DNA of 64,000 nt from Aporrectodea caliginosa (GCA_020284085.1 JACEVL010000207.1:832501-896500), one strand, 5' to 3'; shown: positions 22,059 to 34,240, counted from the stretch's first letter. Translations and numbers: made by a program. The notes: generated by a model from the letters alone, not told the origin.

Positions 22059-22419
22059 GTCTGTCTGTCTGCCTGGTTGCCTGTAGATCTATCTGTCGCT
22101 ATGTGTCTGTCTGTTTGACTGTCTCTCCCCGTTTCTCTCTCGGTCTTTAAAATCAGTCATTTCCCCAGACTTATTCAACGAGGTCATCTGATTATCTATG
22201 TCTGGTCATACCTAACTAGAGAACTGTTCTTGGTGAATGAGCATTTTCGGTTGATGGACCTACTGTTTAGAACGTTCTCCATGTGTCTGAGCGCTCTGAT
22301 CAGTCACTTGTATCATTACACTCTCAACTTAAAACTTACCTCTGTCAAATTGCTTAAACATCTGATAGAGGCGCTCTGTATACATGTATATTTATAAATG
22401 TTTGAATACAATACAATAC

Positions 22420-22868
22420 AATATTGCCCGTACGCCGCGATTCTCCCATATCTCTACATTCATGTTTGAACAACTACATTGGCTTCCTCTTACTGCACGC
22501 ATCCAGTTAAAGGTACTTGTCATCATTTGCCGATCCTACCTAGGTCTTGCCCCGAAATACCTCTGTGACTCAATACGTCGGCCTACCTCGGCCGCCTCCC
22601 TTCGCCCGCTCCGCTCTTCGGATCGTCTTGACCTTTTGTTCCTCGTGTGAGAACGGCCATAGCTCAGTCCCGTACCTTTGCCTGCATTGGCCCTTCGCTA
22701 TGGAATCAACTTCCCCCCTTTGTTCGCACCACCATACTATGTGGTGGTCCTGCTACATCTTTTCGCTACCTCAAAACTTGTTTTTATTCTCGAGGACTTT
22801 CGCACCAGGAGCGCATCTAATTGGTGTGCACTGTGATATGCGCTTTATAATTTTTTAAATACAATACA
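22420..22868 (+). mobile_element. L2/CR1-group LINE 3' fragment
   Basis: Reads TPRFSHISTFMFEQLHWLPL, TARIQLKVLVIICRSYLGLA, PKYLCDSIRRPTSAASLRPL, then shifts frame into a SRTFACIGPSLWNQL-like part; ends GGAGCGCATCT...TGCGCTTTATAAT with an (ATACA)n tail. A separate insertion of the same LINE group. Confidence 0.78.
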
Positions 22869-22929
22869 ATAAAGAAATCTGTGCCCGTACATCACAAGCA
22901 CCGAACTTGAGACCGCACATAGAAACTGA

Positions 22930-23190
22930 ACCAAATTACCGGATCGTCTGCATGTACTTATAGAGCTAGTATCAGACTTAAAAGAGGTGTGTCCTCAGAC
23001 CGACTCGATAATTATAACGGTGATCCTACAATTACGATTACTATACGACCAACTTGGAAGGACTGAACCAAATATCCGAAAATTCGGCTCTTACTTATAA
23101 AGCGAATGTCAGACTTAAAAGAGGTGTGTTATACGTCGAATTGTTCTCACTGTTCGTATGGCATAATGAAGGACCATTTTTCTGCTTTTA
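22930..23190 (-). repeat. Two antisense A-type modules
   Basis: CTTATAGAGCTAGTATCAGA/CTTAAAAGAGGTGTGTCC and CTTATAAAGCGAATGTCAGA/CTTAAAAGAGGTGTGTTAT, the latter with GTTCTCACTGTTCGTATGGC. Confidence 0.62.
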
Positions 23191-23584
23191 CTTATGCAGC
23201 CAAAGAGGGAAATAAATCGACGATATATTCTCGCTCAATCTTCATAATTGTTTCCCACTGACCCCAAATGGCGAACAGATGGCGCTCCATAAATCAACTT
23301 AGTTAAGTTAACCAAAGACGTCGAAGATTGAGCAATTGCCTGACAGCCACAAGATGTCGTTAACGACTGGGAACTAGTAATAAGTGTGCTGCTGTTTTGG
23401 ACACCTTTAAGTCGTATATTTTTATGAAATATAAGCATATATATTGCACCAAAACTTCTATTAAAACCTCCAACAAAATAAGAGCCGTAATATGCCAAAA
23501 ATAATCTTTGTCGGCGTCAACGGCCTATGTTGTCATATGCTGCCGTTAAACTGTGGATCCATCTATCCAAAACCTCCAACACTG

Positions 23585-23685
23585 TTTATACTCCGACAGT
23601 GCCAGTCCCAAGTCTGGATAAAGGAGGAGGGCGATGCTAATGATCTTTGTTATCAGAGTGTCGTTAAACTGAAACTAATACTACT
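23585..23685 (-). repeat. D-family dispersed repeat, antisense
   Basis: AGTGCCAGTCCCAAGTCTGG, GGAGGAGGGCGATGCTAATG, AGTGTCGTTAAACTGAAACT. Preceded on the left by a C module (GGCGTCAACGGCCTATGTTG). Confidence 0.75.
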
Positions 23686-24224
23686 CACAATATTCAGAAC
23701 ATTTGAATCCACCAAAGTCTCTTAGTTGTCAAGATTTTAAAAGCCCAATTTTTTTTATCGTTTTGACTTTTATGTAGTGCTAAAGGTAAAGAACAATTAT
23801 TATTCCAAAAGCGAAGTCGTTAATATTTTCCACTTTTTCGTTATATTTATTATAATTTCCAGTGCTGGATAAAGATTCATTAGCTAACGGGGTAAGGGAT
23901 TCAGCAATAATTTAAAAAGTGTCGTTTATATTTTCATATAGTATTCCATCAATAACGTAGTTCTTACTATTTTCCTTAAAACGCTGAACGGTGTCGTCTT
24001 TGGTGATTCGGTTTTCTAAAAATGGCGAGTCAATCCATCATAACCGTTCACGACTCGACGCCGTCAACTCGATTTCTGGCCGACTCCTCCTATTCTCCCG
24101 TCGACTCACATTTCCGGTCGTAAGGCGCCCTTCACTGTGTGCACCAGTCAAGATAACACCGGAATTTGCCGACCAACTCCGTTTAATCCCGAACGAATTA
24201 ATTTATATGTGACTATGTAGTTTT

Positions 24225-24226
24225 GT

Positions 24227-24278
<52 letters not shown>
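24225..24278. repeat. (TA)n
   Basis: About 25 TA units in U copy 3. Confidence 0.85.
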
Positions 24279-24281
<3 letters not shown>

Positions 24282-25134
24282 CAAACTACATAGCCATATG
24301 CGTGTATTAATATGTATATCTATATACGCTTTTGCCAGTGTACATGTAGTTTACTTCTGTTGATATAATTGTTGTTATATATATCGTCTATTCATGACCT
24401 CGGTGACCTCTTGGAATTATATTGCCTATATTCATTTCTATTAACTTAAATCTTTTCTCTTTCAAATTGCTTATGCACCATAGACTGTCTCTCTTTCTCA
24501 AAGGACTGGATCGTCTGCGTGTTGATCTGATAACGGTTTGGTTTTGGTTCACCATCGGTTATTTCAGTGTATTAGTTACTACTGTGTTTAACACGAAACA
24601 TTAATGTGCAGAAAATGGATTAGTTAAATTGGAGATTCGAGAGTTCAACTGCTTTTGACATCAATGCCCGCTGAAGTAAGAGATGCAGCAAGATACATAT
24701 ACAGCGCTTCGCATCTGCTTTTACTTATATTTTGAAAATCTCACTTAAAAGAGGTGTGTAATTTGTTTTGAAACAAGTCTCACAAGTCGCATTGCATGGT
24801 TCTCGATTTAAGCGACATCTTATAGCAACAAGGACCACTGGCGTTGGGAGAAATTATTTGGAACAGTTCTCATTGTTACTAATGAATTTAAAGTATCAGA
24901 AACATCTAAATAGGTGTATGCGAAAATAGCATAAAAAAATAATTTACTTACGCTGTAGTTTAGAGAATATAATTTTTAATTATGTCAAGACTTGATCCCC
25001 ACATAAGTTGACACCTCTTTTAAGTGTGATAGTTGCAATATAAGTAAAAGCAGCTGCTCACGGTGTTGATGTGACTTTGTTGATGAGAAATGTTTTATAA
25101 TACATCAACGGCTATTGATGCCGTAAGTCAACTA

Positions 25135-25168
25135 ATAAAAATAATAATAATAATAATAATAATAATAC
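25135..25168. repeat. (AAT)n, left flank of the retroelement fragment
   Basis: ATAATAATAATAATAATAAT at the left border of the retroelement piece. Confidence 0.8.
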
Positions 25169-25184
25169 GATATATTATTTTTAG

Positions 25185-26123
25185 TCCCTCATCTTGGGAG
25201 CCACACCGGTTGGCTCGGACACGGCTTTCGACTCGGAGCGGACTACCTGGCTTCAGATCGCTGGTGTACCGGAGCCGATGGTTGCCCCAGGTCACAAACA
25301 GTCACACTGGGATAGACCGCTGTTGAACGCCGTTTTTTCGGCTGTTAACGATCATCTACAGGACCCCTATGACCAAGCGAGACTAAGAGCCTCACAGTCA
25401 CCGCACGCATCGGATTGGTTACATGCTCTCCCGCTTGTTGCACACGGCCTCAGACTGGAGGACGAGACCGTAAGGGTGGCGGTTGGCCTGAGATTGGGTG
25501 TGGCCATTTGCGAGCCGCACGTATGCGCTTGCGGTACTTCCGTTTCGTCTAGAGGTACGCATGGGTTGTCGTGCTCACTGGGATTCGGCCGACAAGCGAG
25601 GCACAGCAATATCAATGACCTCATCCATCGTAGCCTCAACAGAGCTGGCATCCCGGCAGTCAAAGAGCCGTCCGGCCTGACCAGATCGGATGGCAAAAGA
25701 CCGGACGGGCAGACCTTGATACCGTGGTCTGGTGGACGGACCTTACTATGGGATGCGACGGTGGTGGACACGGTGGCCGCCTCATACATTTCGGAGACAG
25801 CGGCCGCGGCTGGTGGGGCGGCAGAGATGGCCGCTGCAAGGAAGCACGTCAGGTACTCGGAGCTGGAAAGGAGGTACACGTTCGTACCTGTCGCCATAGA
25901 AACCTTCGGTCCCTTCAACAGAGAGGGTCTCGACTTCTTATCGGAGACCGGAAGCCGACTGTCGAAGACTACCGGTGACACTCGGGAAACAAGCTTCCTC
26001 TTCCAGGGCCTATCGGTCATTATCCAACGCTTCAACGCAGTGGCTTTCCAGGGCACCATGTCAAGGCTGCCGGGAGCCGAAGAGCGGCGAACTCTGGACC
26101 GATCCAACAGAGGATATCGATAA
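25185..26123 (+). pseudogene. C-terminal fragment of a retroelement-type polyprotein with PD...D nuclease-like motif
   Basis: An uninterrupted 310-codon frame, open at the 5' end (LILGATPVG...), so truncated upstream, ending TAA at 26121-26123. I recognise it as the C-terminal module of invertebrate retroelement-like proteins: SDWLHALPLVAHGLRL, EPHVCACG followed by RGTHGLSC (a CxC...H...C metal-binding arrangement), ARHSNINDLIHRSL, then DGKRPDG and, after about 12 residues, LLWDATVVDT, and finally TSFLFQGLSVIIQRFNAV. The RPD...WD spacing resembles restriction-like endonucleases of some non-LTR elements; that is inference. It sits exactly between two (AAT)n tracts inside a U segmental repeat. 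GC-rich, unlike its flanks, which suggests recent insertion. Confidence 0.72.
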
Positions 26124-26137
26124 TAGAGCTACTTTTA

Positions 26138-26140
26138 GCC

Positions 26141-26190
<50 letters not shown>

Positions 26191-26232
26191 TAATAAATAA
26201 TAATAATAATAATAATAATTATAATAATAGTA
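26138..26232. repeat. (AAT)n, right flank of the retroelement fragment
   Basis: About 30 AAT units with a few interruptions, then the headless SINE2. Confidence 0.85.
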
Positions 26233-26338
26233 ATCTTTTCTTTATTAAGCGCCTGACAAACGCACTGCGCTGTACATTTACATGTTATGCAACTTAAATC
26301 TTAACTACTAACAGAACAGACAGCCTGCAATACAACCG
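26233..26338 (-). mobile_element. SINE2 body, headless
   Basis: CTTTTCTTTATTAAGCGCCT...CAGACAGCCTGCAATACAA; the counterpart in U copy 3 of the fragment at 11.0 kb, supporting that both come from one duplicated segment. Confidence 0.72.
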
Positions 26339-27119
26339 ACGCGAATCATCAGCTACTTTGACCAGGGTGGGAGGGGGGTGTTGAGCCCCAACACATCTGG
26401 GAACTAACTGGCTTTTATGAAGCGCCGTTTTCATAGGTCACAGTGCATCAGTCAATGGTCGATTGAAGTTAAATCGTAGTCAATAATCACACATCGTTTT
26501 TTCATCCTATTTATTAAGACGATATATTATTTCTGGGCTATTTTCGACACCTTTAAATCGTGTTTCATGAGTATATATAAACTGCTCAGTTCCACCGCAA
26601 CATATTTATTGAGAGCAAAACACTTACTCAGTTTAAAGTCGTCGTCAGCAGTCCTGACTGCCATAAGATAATATGTTCAAACTCTGGATACTATAACTGG
26701 CTGTAGTATGAGCTCCACCATTGCTGTACAGTGGTAGTACCACTTCCAAACGTGGAGAAAGGATGTGGGCGGTCAATGGCATTAGCAGCAATCTTGTTAA
26801 ACAGTGGGAACTACCACTAATTGCTAGTTAACATAAAAAATGCTGTATTAACTCACGCGAGCGGTGAGAACTGTTCAGAATATTTACACACCTCTTTTAA
26901 GCGCTATATTCGCCCTAGAAGTAAAGAGAGGAACGAAAAACTATAGTTAACGAAAGCACTGGTGAAAACTATTCAAAATACTTTCTGACGATGTCAATGG
27001 CCTTCGTTGCCATACGTTATCGTTAAACAGCCATCCAAAAATATTAATATTAATATTAAACACCTGACTATTAAAAACTAAATTCTTATAAATAGTCATT
27101 TCAAGTTTTTCTTTGCTTC

Positions 27120-27219
27120 TTTAAAGGTGTCAAAATAAATCCTTACAATGGCACAAAATTCTATGTCGTTTAACATTGAATTTTGTGACATTGTAAGGAT
27201 TTATTTTGACACCTTTAAA
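27120..27219. repeat. Near-perfect 100-base hairpin built on B modules
   Basis: Arms 27120-27161 and 27178-27219 are complementary over 42 bases with one mismatch: TTTAAAGGTGTCAAAATAAA, TCCTTACAATGGCACAAAAT; loop of 16 bases (TATGTCGTTTAACATT). Not present at the same place in U copy 1. Confidence 0.9.
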
Positions 27220-27521
27220 TGGTGTCGTTTGGATGTTAAATTTCTCGTTTTCATTGTATAGTATACATTGTGAATTGTCATCAACGGCCTTTGATGTCAT
27301 AAGGCGACGTTAAACCTTTGAGTAATAATAATAATTTTTGTTTGTTGAATTGATAACGATTATCATCGTTACCATTCATTGTACGCTGTTGCGCTCCAAG
27401 GTACTGTGGAGGGACTTCTTTCAAAAGTCCTCATTTATTAATCTCTCTGTATTCTTTGTATTTATCACCTGACCAGACAGGCTTTCTAGGTTATTGGGCT
27501 TTGCATTGATCTGTTCCAGGA

Positions 27522-28050
27522 TTGATATATGGGAATGCGGTGTACATTGGTCTCTCCTCTACAAATACATCTAAACTTCAGTCCATTCTGAACGCTGCCG
27601 CCCGCCTCATAGGGGGCATTGCAAAGTTTGACCATATCTCCTATTTTATCCGTGACTCCCTTCACTGGCTCCCCATCCGCCAGCGCATCCAATTCAAGGT
27701 CTGTTCCCTCATGCGAAGCTGTCTTGCTGGCTCTGCTCCTCACTATCTTAGGGCCTTTTGTACCCCAGTATCTTCTCTGCACAGTCGTTCCTCCCTTCGG
27801 TCCTCGGCCCGTGGTTACATGGTTGTCCCGCGGGTGCGTACTTCTACGGCCCAGTCTAGGAGTTTCGCTATTGTTGGTCCCAATAGCTGGAACCAATTAC
27901 CTCAGTCCATCAGGACTCGCCTTTTCTCTATTTCTTTTGACCATTTCCGCAAGCGCTTGAAAACCTCCCTTTACCAGTGAAGAGACTGGCTCGGGTCGGA
28001 GCGCCTCTGTTTTGAGTGGCGCTATATAAATGCTTGATTACGATTACGAT
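27522..28050 (+). mobile_element. L2/CR1-group LINE 3' fragment inserted in a U repeat
   Basis: ORF 27522-27980 reads KLQSILNAAARLIGGIAKFD, HISYFIRDSLHWLPIRQRIQ, SFAIVGPNSWNQLPQSIRTR and ends in TGA, followed by GGAGCGCCTCTGTTTTGAGTGGCGCTATATAAATGC in pieces and a (GATTAC)n tail. Other U copies are continuous across this point (ATTGGG then ATCTTCTTGCC), so this is an insertion with a visible empty-site counterpart. The least damaged LINE end here after 39.6-41.2 kb. Confidence 0.82.
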
Positions 28051-28054
28051 TACG

Positions 28055-28223
28055 ATCTTCTTGCCAATGATTCAAAATACGATTCAAAGTACTTTCCCTA
28101 AATGCGAAGAAATAATCGAGTTTAATCTTGACTGTTACAGTCGTGAGAAAGTGAGTATCGCGTCCTTTTCAACCTTTTGGTGGGAGACTTATACTGAAAT
28201 CAAAATTATCAGACTTAATTTTG
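28055..28223 (+). pseudogene. Exon-like block alpha, U copy 3 (broken)
   Basis: FPKCEEIIEFNLDCYSREK then frame loss from small insertions; the donor is now GTAAAT at 28224. Its 5' part is separated by the LINE at 27522-28050. Confidence 0.4.
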
Positions 28224-28282
28224 CGTAAATAAATCGGAAATATGAATAACAAGTGAAAACAAGCTCTCGACATCTTGTACAG

Positions 28283-28559
28283 TTCTTCGACCTCTGTCGC
28301 TGTGTATATGAGCAAAACACAAATGATGAAGAGGAATTAGACGCACAATAGGAAACTCAAGAAACCTTGTCATCAGCCTGTGATGTGAAGCTGGTTTGAT
28401 TGAATTACCGAAAACATAAAAGAAGAAACTGAAGATACAGATGAAGTTATAAACGGCAACAATGTATCTCAGCCTGTTGAGGGTGTGAGACATTTGTTTT
28501 GCAATACCTCTGACAATCTTTGCAACGCTAATGTCACGTATGAATTGAAGTATTTATAG
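28283..28559 (+). pseudogene. Exon-like block beta, U copy 3 (broken)
   Basis: Reads YEQNTNDEEELDAQ then TAG, and small indels later; donor TATAG|GTGAGT at 28560 preserved. Confidence 0.4.
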
Positions 28560-28569
28560 GTGAGTTCTT

Positions 28570-28680
28570 ATTTAATGACACCGTGTCATAGCAAAATGAT
28601 TAGCGTCGCCCTCCTCCTTTCTTCACGCTTGAGACTGGCACTGCTAAAGTACGAGCAGTGGCCGAGTTGATTCAAGTATT
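28570..28680 (+). repeat. D-family dispersed repeat, at the beta donor of U copy 3
   Basis: TTTAATGACACCGTGTCATA, GATTAGCGTCGCCCTCCTCC, GAGCAGTGGCCGAGTTGA. Confidence 0.76.
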
Positions 28681-29559
28681 TGAAGTGATTACCAATTTAG
28701 ACCAATTTCAAGATTTTCCGCTGGGTTTATTAAATTTATTTAGAACAAGGTTTAACGTCGTCATATGACATCAAAGGCCGTTGACGACAATTGTAGTGGA
28801 AGTCCTATTTATAGAAGGAATTGAATACACTTTAAAGGTGTTTAAGGAGATGGGCTATTTGACAATAAGAAATGATGATTGAATGCCTATTTACAATGTA
28901 ATAATTTGCGACAATTTTAACCCAGATTTAATGTCGTGTCAATTACTTGTCATGTTATCAGTGCGTGACAGTTTAGTAATTATGAACTGGAGGGTTCAGT
29001 TTCCACTCAGGCATAAATATCTCTCGCAATTTATGCTCCAACAGCGCCCCCTAGCTATAAACCATTTTACACTGACCGTTAGTGAGAAGATGAGACAACA
29101 ATGGAGTGGGCTTTTTTGCCGTATCTCGTTGCTCATCTGACAGCATTTTAAAAGTGTTAAAACTGAACAAAATGCGTACAGAGGCAATTGGTGTGTGTGT
29201 GTCCACAGTTTAACGGCAGCTTATGACAACATAGGCCGTTTCCGCCGACAAAGATTAGTTTTTGGCATAATACAGCTATCGCGTACTGGATTCAAATAGT
29301 ATCAGTTAGAACGATATTAAAGGTGTCTAAAAACGGACTTTGGACAAAATAAAATGGCGACCGTGCATCAGTTTCGTGTAATATCAGGAAACCCTATTTT
29401 AAAGGTGTCAAAAATAAGTACTTCAGGCAATTGACTGGATTGGATCCACAGTTTAACGGCAGCTTATGACAACATAGGCCGTTGCCGCCGACAAAGATTA
29501 GTGTTTGGCATATTACAGCTCAACTTGGCAATTGACTACCGTGTGCCAGATTCATATAG

Positions 29560-30485
29560 TATCAGGTAACCCATTTTGAAGGTGTCCAAAAAGAACTCTA
29601 AAAGGAATTCGTTGGTTGGGTAGATGCTGTTTCACGACATTGTGTCATAACGCAGATAGTTAGTTCGTAATGGATCCGTTCACGCCCGGACGTTAGCTTA
29701 ACCCAAGTACTACATTCATGCCCGTCACTATATATTTTATTATATTTGTTTATTGATAACAAAAGCCGATAGACAAACCGGTATCAGGTACATTGTAAAA
29801 TAGCAAAAATAGGCAAACAATACTTGTGAGAAGTTTTTATTAGAGTGACAAAGTGAGGTTGATCTAATCATATTGGCTAATGCATGTCACGTGAACTTGC
29901 TCACTTCCTTTTGGGAGTTTTAATAGGCGGACTACTTGAGGGTCGTTTAGGGTGAGGTTCGGCATCGTGAGGGTCGGTAAGGGTCAAATTAGGCATCGTG
30001 AGGGTCGTTTAGAATCAGTTTAGGCGCCGTGAGGGTCGGTTAGGGTAAGGGTTAGGGTTAGTGTCGTCATTAGAAAACATAGTCAACAATCTTCCACCGC
30101 TTTCGGGATTGTGTATCGGTCGGCTCCTTTCACGTGCACAACATCATGTGACATGCACTGACCAAATGCGTCGCGGACGTTATTCGAGTCCAGTGTATAG
30201 GATCACGAAGGGCGTGACTGTATCCAAGACCTAATTAGTTTATCATCACCCTTCACCTTAGTTCAGGTTAGCACTCGCGCTAAGAAAGTGGCCGTTAACA
30301 GACTCTTAATAAATTCGCTCTTGTGCTTCATTTCTATATAGCTTCATGTTATAGCCTTTAAAAGGTGTCGAAATAGAACACTCTAGGCATTCGCCTACCG
30401 TGTTTCACATTTATATAGCATAGTTTGAAACCTTTTAGAGGTGTCGAAAGAGAGCTCCCTTAACCCTAAAGGCTACCAAGCTTTT
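29560..30485 (+). repeat. Segmental repeat V, copy 2
   Basis: Shorter counterpart of 4020-5540 without the hAT-like and SINE1 insertions. It precedes U copy 4 in the same order that V copy 1 precedes U copy 1, which suggests a V+U unit was duplicated. Confidence 0.75.
29937..30065 (+). repeat. Minisatellite, homologue of 4985-5110
   Basis: ATCGTGAGGGTCGGTAAGGG, GCCGTGAGGGTCGGTTAGGG; the same place within V. Confidence 0.68.
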
Positions 30486-30489
30486 TTGT

Positions 30490-31000
30490 AACATTGACTA
30501 CCAAGGGGGGGGAGATTTCGTGTTTGGTTTACATATCATAACTTGTAATATAGCATTGGATTCAGCATTCATTTCTGCACAGAATGGTATATTTAGTTGT
30601 ACATTATGTGAATGCACCTCTAAATTACATCACTTTTAACAACGGAACCCATTAATTAGCAATATTGTATATTATTGCGTACATTTTGTACTTTTTGGAT
30701 AAACAAATATAAGATTATGTGTGTTTTGAAACTAATCTATGTATAAAAGATACACAAAATCATCCCTACACATGTTTATATAGTATAAATGTACATCCAT
30801 ACATATATATCCATACATATATATCGGTTTACGTTGTAATGCTGTATTCAGCCATTTTCACACAGATTACGCGTATTATTATTTATTTTGATCACTTCCG
30901 GTATTCAAAAGACAAAGATGTAGGTATGCAAATGAAGCCCTTCATTCCCTCTAAAGAATGGTATCTTATGTTGCAAAAATATTGAATATTAGTGAAATTG
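30490..31000. other. No gene seen
   Basis: Unique AT-rich sequence between V copy 2 and a B+C composite at 31010-31125; an 88-codon frame (30719-30985) shows no family features. Confidence 0.5.
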
Positions 31001-32104
31001 TAAAGCTCCGTTTGACACCTTTAATGGTGTCGTTCGGATGATATAAGTTTCTGGTTCTGATTGTATTGTATATTTTCTGCATTGTCGTAAAAGGCCTTTG
31101 ATGTCATAAGACGACGTTAAAATTTAAAAAAAAAAAAAAAAACAACGTGTTGGTGTTATCTTGTTGCTTAGAAATTCTGTATAATGCGTCAGCGGCCACT
31201 GATGAAAACACTGGGTTTTATGTAGCGCCGTTTTCATAGGTCACAGTGCATCAGTCAATGGTCGCTTCAAGTGAAATCCTAGTCAATAATCACACATCGT
31301 TTTTCAGCCTATATTTTAAGACGATATATTATTTATGAGCTGTTTTAGACACCTTTAAATCGTGTATCATGAGTATATATAAACTGCTCAGTTCCACGGC
31401 AATATATTCATTGACACCAGAGTCGACCAGACCACTTACTCAGTTTTAAGTCGCCATCAGCAGACCTGACATGCAATAAGATAATATTATGTTCAAACAC
31501 TGGATACTAACTGGATATATTATGAGCTCCACCATTGCTGTACAGTGGTTGTACCACTTCCAAACGTGGAGAAAGAATGTGGGCGAAGTCAATGGCATTG
31601 GCAGCAAATCTCGTTAAACAGTGGGAACTACCACTAATTGCTAGTTGATATAAAATGCTATTTTACATCACGCGAACGGTGAGAACTGATCAGAATAATT
31701 ACACACCTCTTTAAAGTGCTACATTCGCACTATAAAAGTAAAGAGAGGAACGAAAAACTATAGTTAACGAAAGCACTGGTGAAACTATTCAGAATACTTT
31801 CTGACGATGTCAGTGGCCTTCTTTGCCATACGTTATCGTTAAACAGCCATCCAAAAATATTAATATTAAACACCTGACTATTAAAAGCCAAATTCTTATA
31901 AATAACCATTTCACGTTTTTCTTTGGTTGTGCGTGTTGATAACAATAATTATTATCGTACTTGCCGTTCATCATACGCTGTTGAGCTCTAAGGTATACTG
32001 TGGAGGGACTTCTTTCGAAAGTCCATATTTATTAATCTATTTGTATTCTTTGTATTTATCATCTGACCCGATCGGCTTTCCGGGTGATTGGGATCTTATT
32101 GCCA

Positions 32105-32252
32105 ATTATTCGAAATACGATTCTAAGTACTTTCCCTAAATGCGAAGAAATAATTGAGTTTTATCTCGACTGTATATAGTTTGAGAAAGATAGTTTCGCG
32201 CCTTTTGGCGGGAGACTTAAACTGAAATCAAAATTATCTAACTTAATTTTGC
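32105..32252 (+). pseudogene. Exon-like block alpha, U copy 4 (broken)
   Basis: ILSTFPKCEEIIEFYLDC then TATATAG stop; SFAPFGGRLKLKSKLSNLIL remains, donor GTAAGT at 32253. Confidence 0.4.
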
Positions 32253-32299
32253 GTAAGTAAATCCGAAAAGTGAATTAAAAGTGAAAACGATCTCTCGAT

Positions 32300-32573
32300 A
32301 TCCCAAAGAGTTCTTCGAATTGAAGAGGGGGCGGTGTACATGAACAAGTACATCCATGATGAAGAGGAAGTAGAACACTCAAGAAACCTTGTCAACAGCC
32401 TCTGAAGCTCATTTGACTGATTTTACCGAAACATTAAAGAAATTGAAGGCATAGTTAAAGTTATAGAAGGCAACAATGTATCTCAGTGTGTTGAGGATGT
32501 GAGACATTTCTTTAATAATTCCTCTGATAATCTGAGCAACGCTTATTTCACGTATGACATGAAGTATGGGTTG
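32300..32573 (+). pseudogene. Exon-like block beta, U copy 4 (broken)
   Basis: Deleted around the EELDAQ stretch (GAAGTAGAACACTCAAGAAA); later FFNNSSDNLSNAYFTYDMKY with donor TTG|GTGAGT at 32574. Confidence 0.4.
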
Positions 32574-32582
32574 GTGAGTTCA

Positions 32583-32692
32583 TATTTAACGACAATGTGT
32601 CATAGCAAAGATGATTATCGTCACCCTCCTCCTTTTTTCAGGCTTGAGACTGGCAATACCAGAGTACGAGCAGAGGCGAGTTGATAGAAGTG
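32583..32692 (+). repeat. D-family dispersed repeat, at the beta donor of U copy 4
   Basis: TATTTAACGACAATGTGTCA, GATTATCGTCACCCTCCTCC, GAGCAGAGGCGAGTTGAT. Confidence 0.75.
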
Positions 32693-33237
32693 TTTGTAAT
32701 AATAGCACCTTTAATTAAACCTATTTCAACACTTTCCGCAGTTCCATAGCCCTTCTTTCGATTGAATAAATTGCAGTGGGCGTTATATTTATAGGAGGAA
32801 TTCATGCGCTTTAAAGGTGTTTAAGAAAGTGGGGCGTGACAATAAGAAATGACGATCGAACATATTCACTGTATTTTTCGGTGATTTTAACACAGGAGTG
32901 AATATCTTGTGAATTACTTGTCATTTGATTTATGCGTGACAGTTTAGTAATTATGAACTGGGTTCAATTTTCCCCCAGAAAGAAATCTTTTGCAATTTAT
33001 GTTATCGAACAGCGCCCCAAAGCTATAAAACAAATTGATGTAGGATAGTAAGTAAGTATATCCTTTAATACACCGACTGTTGGTGAGAAGATGAAACGGC
33101 AAGGAAGTGGGATGGCCACCCGAGTCTAAGAAAATGAAGTCGCCATAGCATCAGGTGATGTATGTGACGCTATGTGATGTCACGTGATATAAAGTTCGTG
33201 ATGTTGTGGAAAAATATCATTATAATTCCTATCTATA

Positions 33238-33395
<158 letters not shown>

Positions 33396-33684
33396 ACTAT
33401 TATTGCGATGCATTTATTGAGCGGTACGCACTAATCACTTTATAATTTATATAATGGGATGTGATTATGTGATTTTATGTTAGAGATCTAACCTTCAGTA
33501 GTTTGCGTGACCTTTGAACCCAACAAGCCCTTTGAACCGAAGCTTTTGATCCGATATCTGCCAACTTAATAGACGAGATTTCAATCTTGCACTTGGCACG
33601 TGGTTCAAGCGAGCTCGATTTTATGTAGAACTCTGATGAAAAGCGAATAGAGACGCTACTGCTCTTACACTGGAGGTGCCAGTC

Positions 33685-33778
33685 TCTCTCTGTCGCTGTC
33701 TGTCTGTCTGTCTGTCTCTGTCTGTCTGCATGTCTCTCTCTATGTCTGTCTGTATGTCTCTCTCTGTGTCTGTCTGTA

Positions 33779-33811
<33 letters not shown>

Positions 33812-33812
33812 T
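33685..33812. repeat. (TCTG)n/(TCTC)n microsatellite
   Basis: TGTCTGTCTG runs with ATGTCTCTCTC variants. Confidence 0.85.
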
Positions 33813-33954
33813 GTCGGAAATATCGAACCGTTGCAAATCGTCGGAAGTGATTCTTAACCGTTCGGATGAAAAAACTCGAAAGAGCTTCCGGTTTAACGAT
33901 CACGTGACTGTTTTTTCTTCCGGCGACGAAAAAAGATCAAAGTGGTGAGAAAAT

Positions 33955-34240
33955 GAAGAATGCATCAAATAATTGCAGCCGAAATACAGGAATTCATCAG
34001 AAAATCGCACCAAGATAAGGGGGATGTCTAGAATGAACGCAGCCAGAAGAACAGAATGTATCAGGAGAACACACCCAGAAGAACATAATGCACCAAAAAA
34101 CGCACCCAGATTAAGAGAATGCATTGGTAAAGCGCACCCTGAGGACGTCAGGGATCGGCGTCAAAACAACGCAAGATGTATTCAGTATGCATCAGCAGAA
34201 CGCACCCAGTCGAGAAACAGAATGCATCAATAGAACGCCG
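33955..34240 (+). repeat. Minisatellite AGAATGCATCAGNAGAACGCACCCAG
   Basis: About seven diverged units of 30-45 bases: AGAATGTATCAGGAGAACAC, AACATAATGCACCAAAAAAC, AGAATGCATTGGTAAAGCGC, CAGTATGCATCAGCAGAACG, AGAATGCATCAATAGAACGC. Confidence 0.65.

Larger units (their letters stand above)
23725..29110 (+). repeat. Segmental repeat U, copy 3
   Basis: Parallels copy 1 almost throughout: 23725-25130 matches about 9640-10990 and 26340-27110 matches about 11105-11900, then the exon-like blocks. It has gained the retroelement fragment (25185-26123) within its AAT tract and an L2-like LINE end (27522-28050). Confidence 0.78.
31190..33235 (+). repeat. Segmental repeat U, copy 4 (3' part)
   Basis: From GTAGCGCCGTTTTCATAGGT to GCTATGTGATGTCACGTGAT followed by a 145-base (TTA)n tract. 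Contains both exon-like blocks without an insertion between them. Confidence 0.75.

Noticed and set aside
25367..26107. 246-codon antisense frame over the retroelement fragment
   Set aside because: Shadow of the recognised + strand protein in GC-rich sequence.
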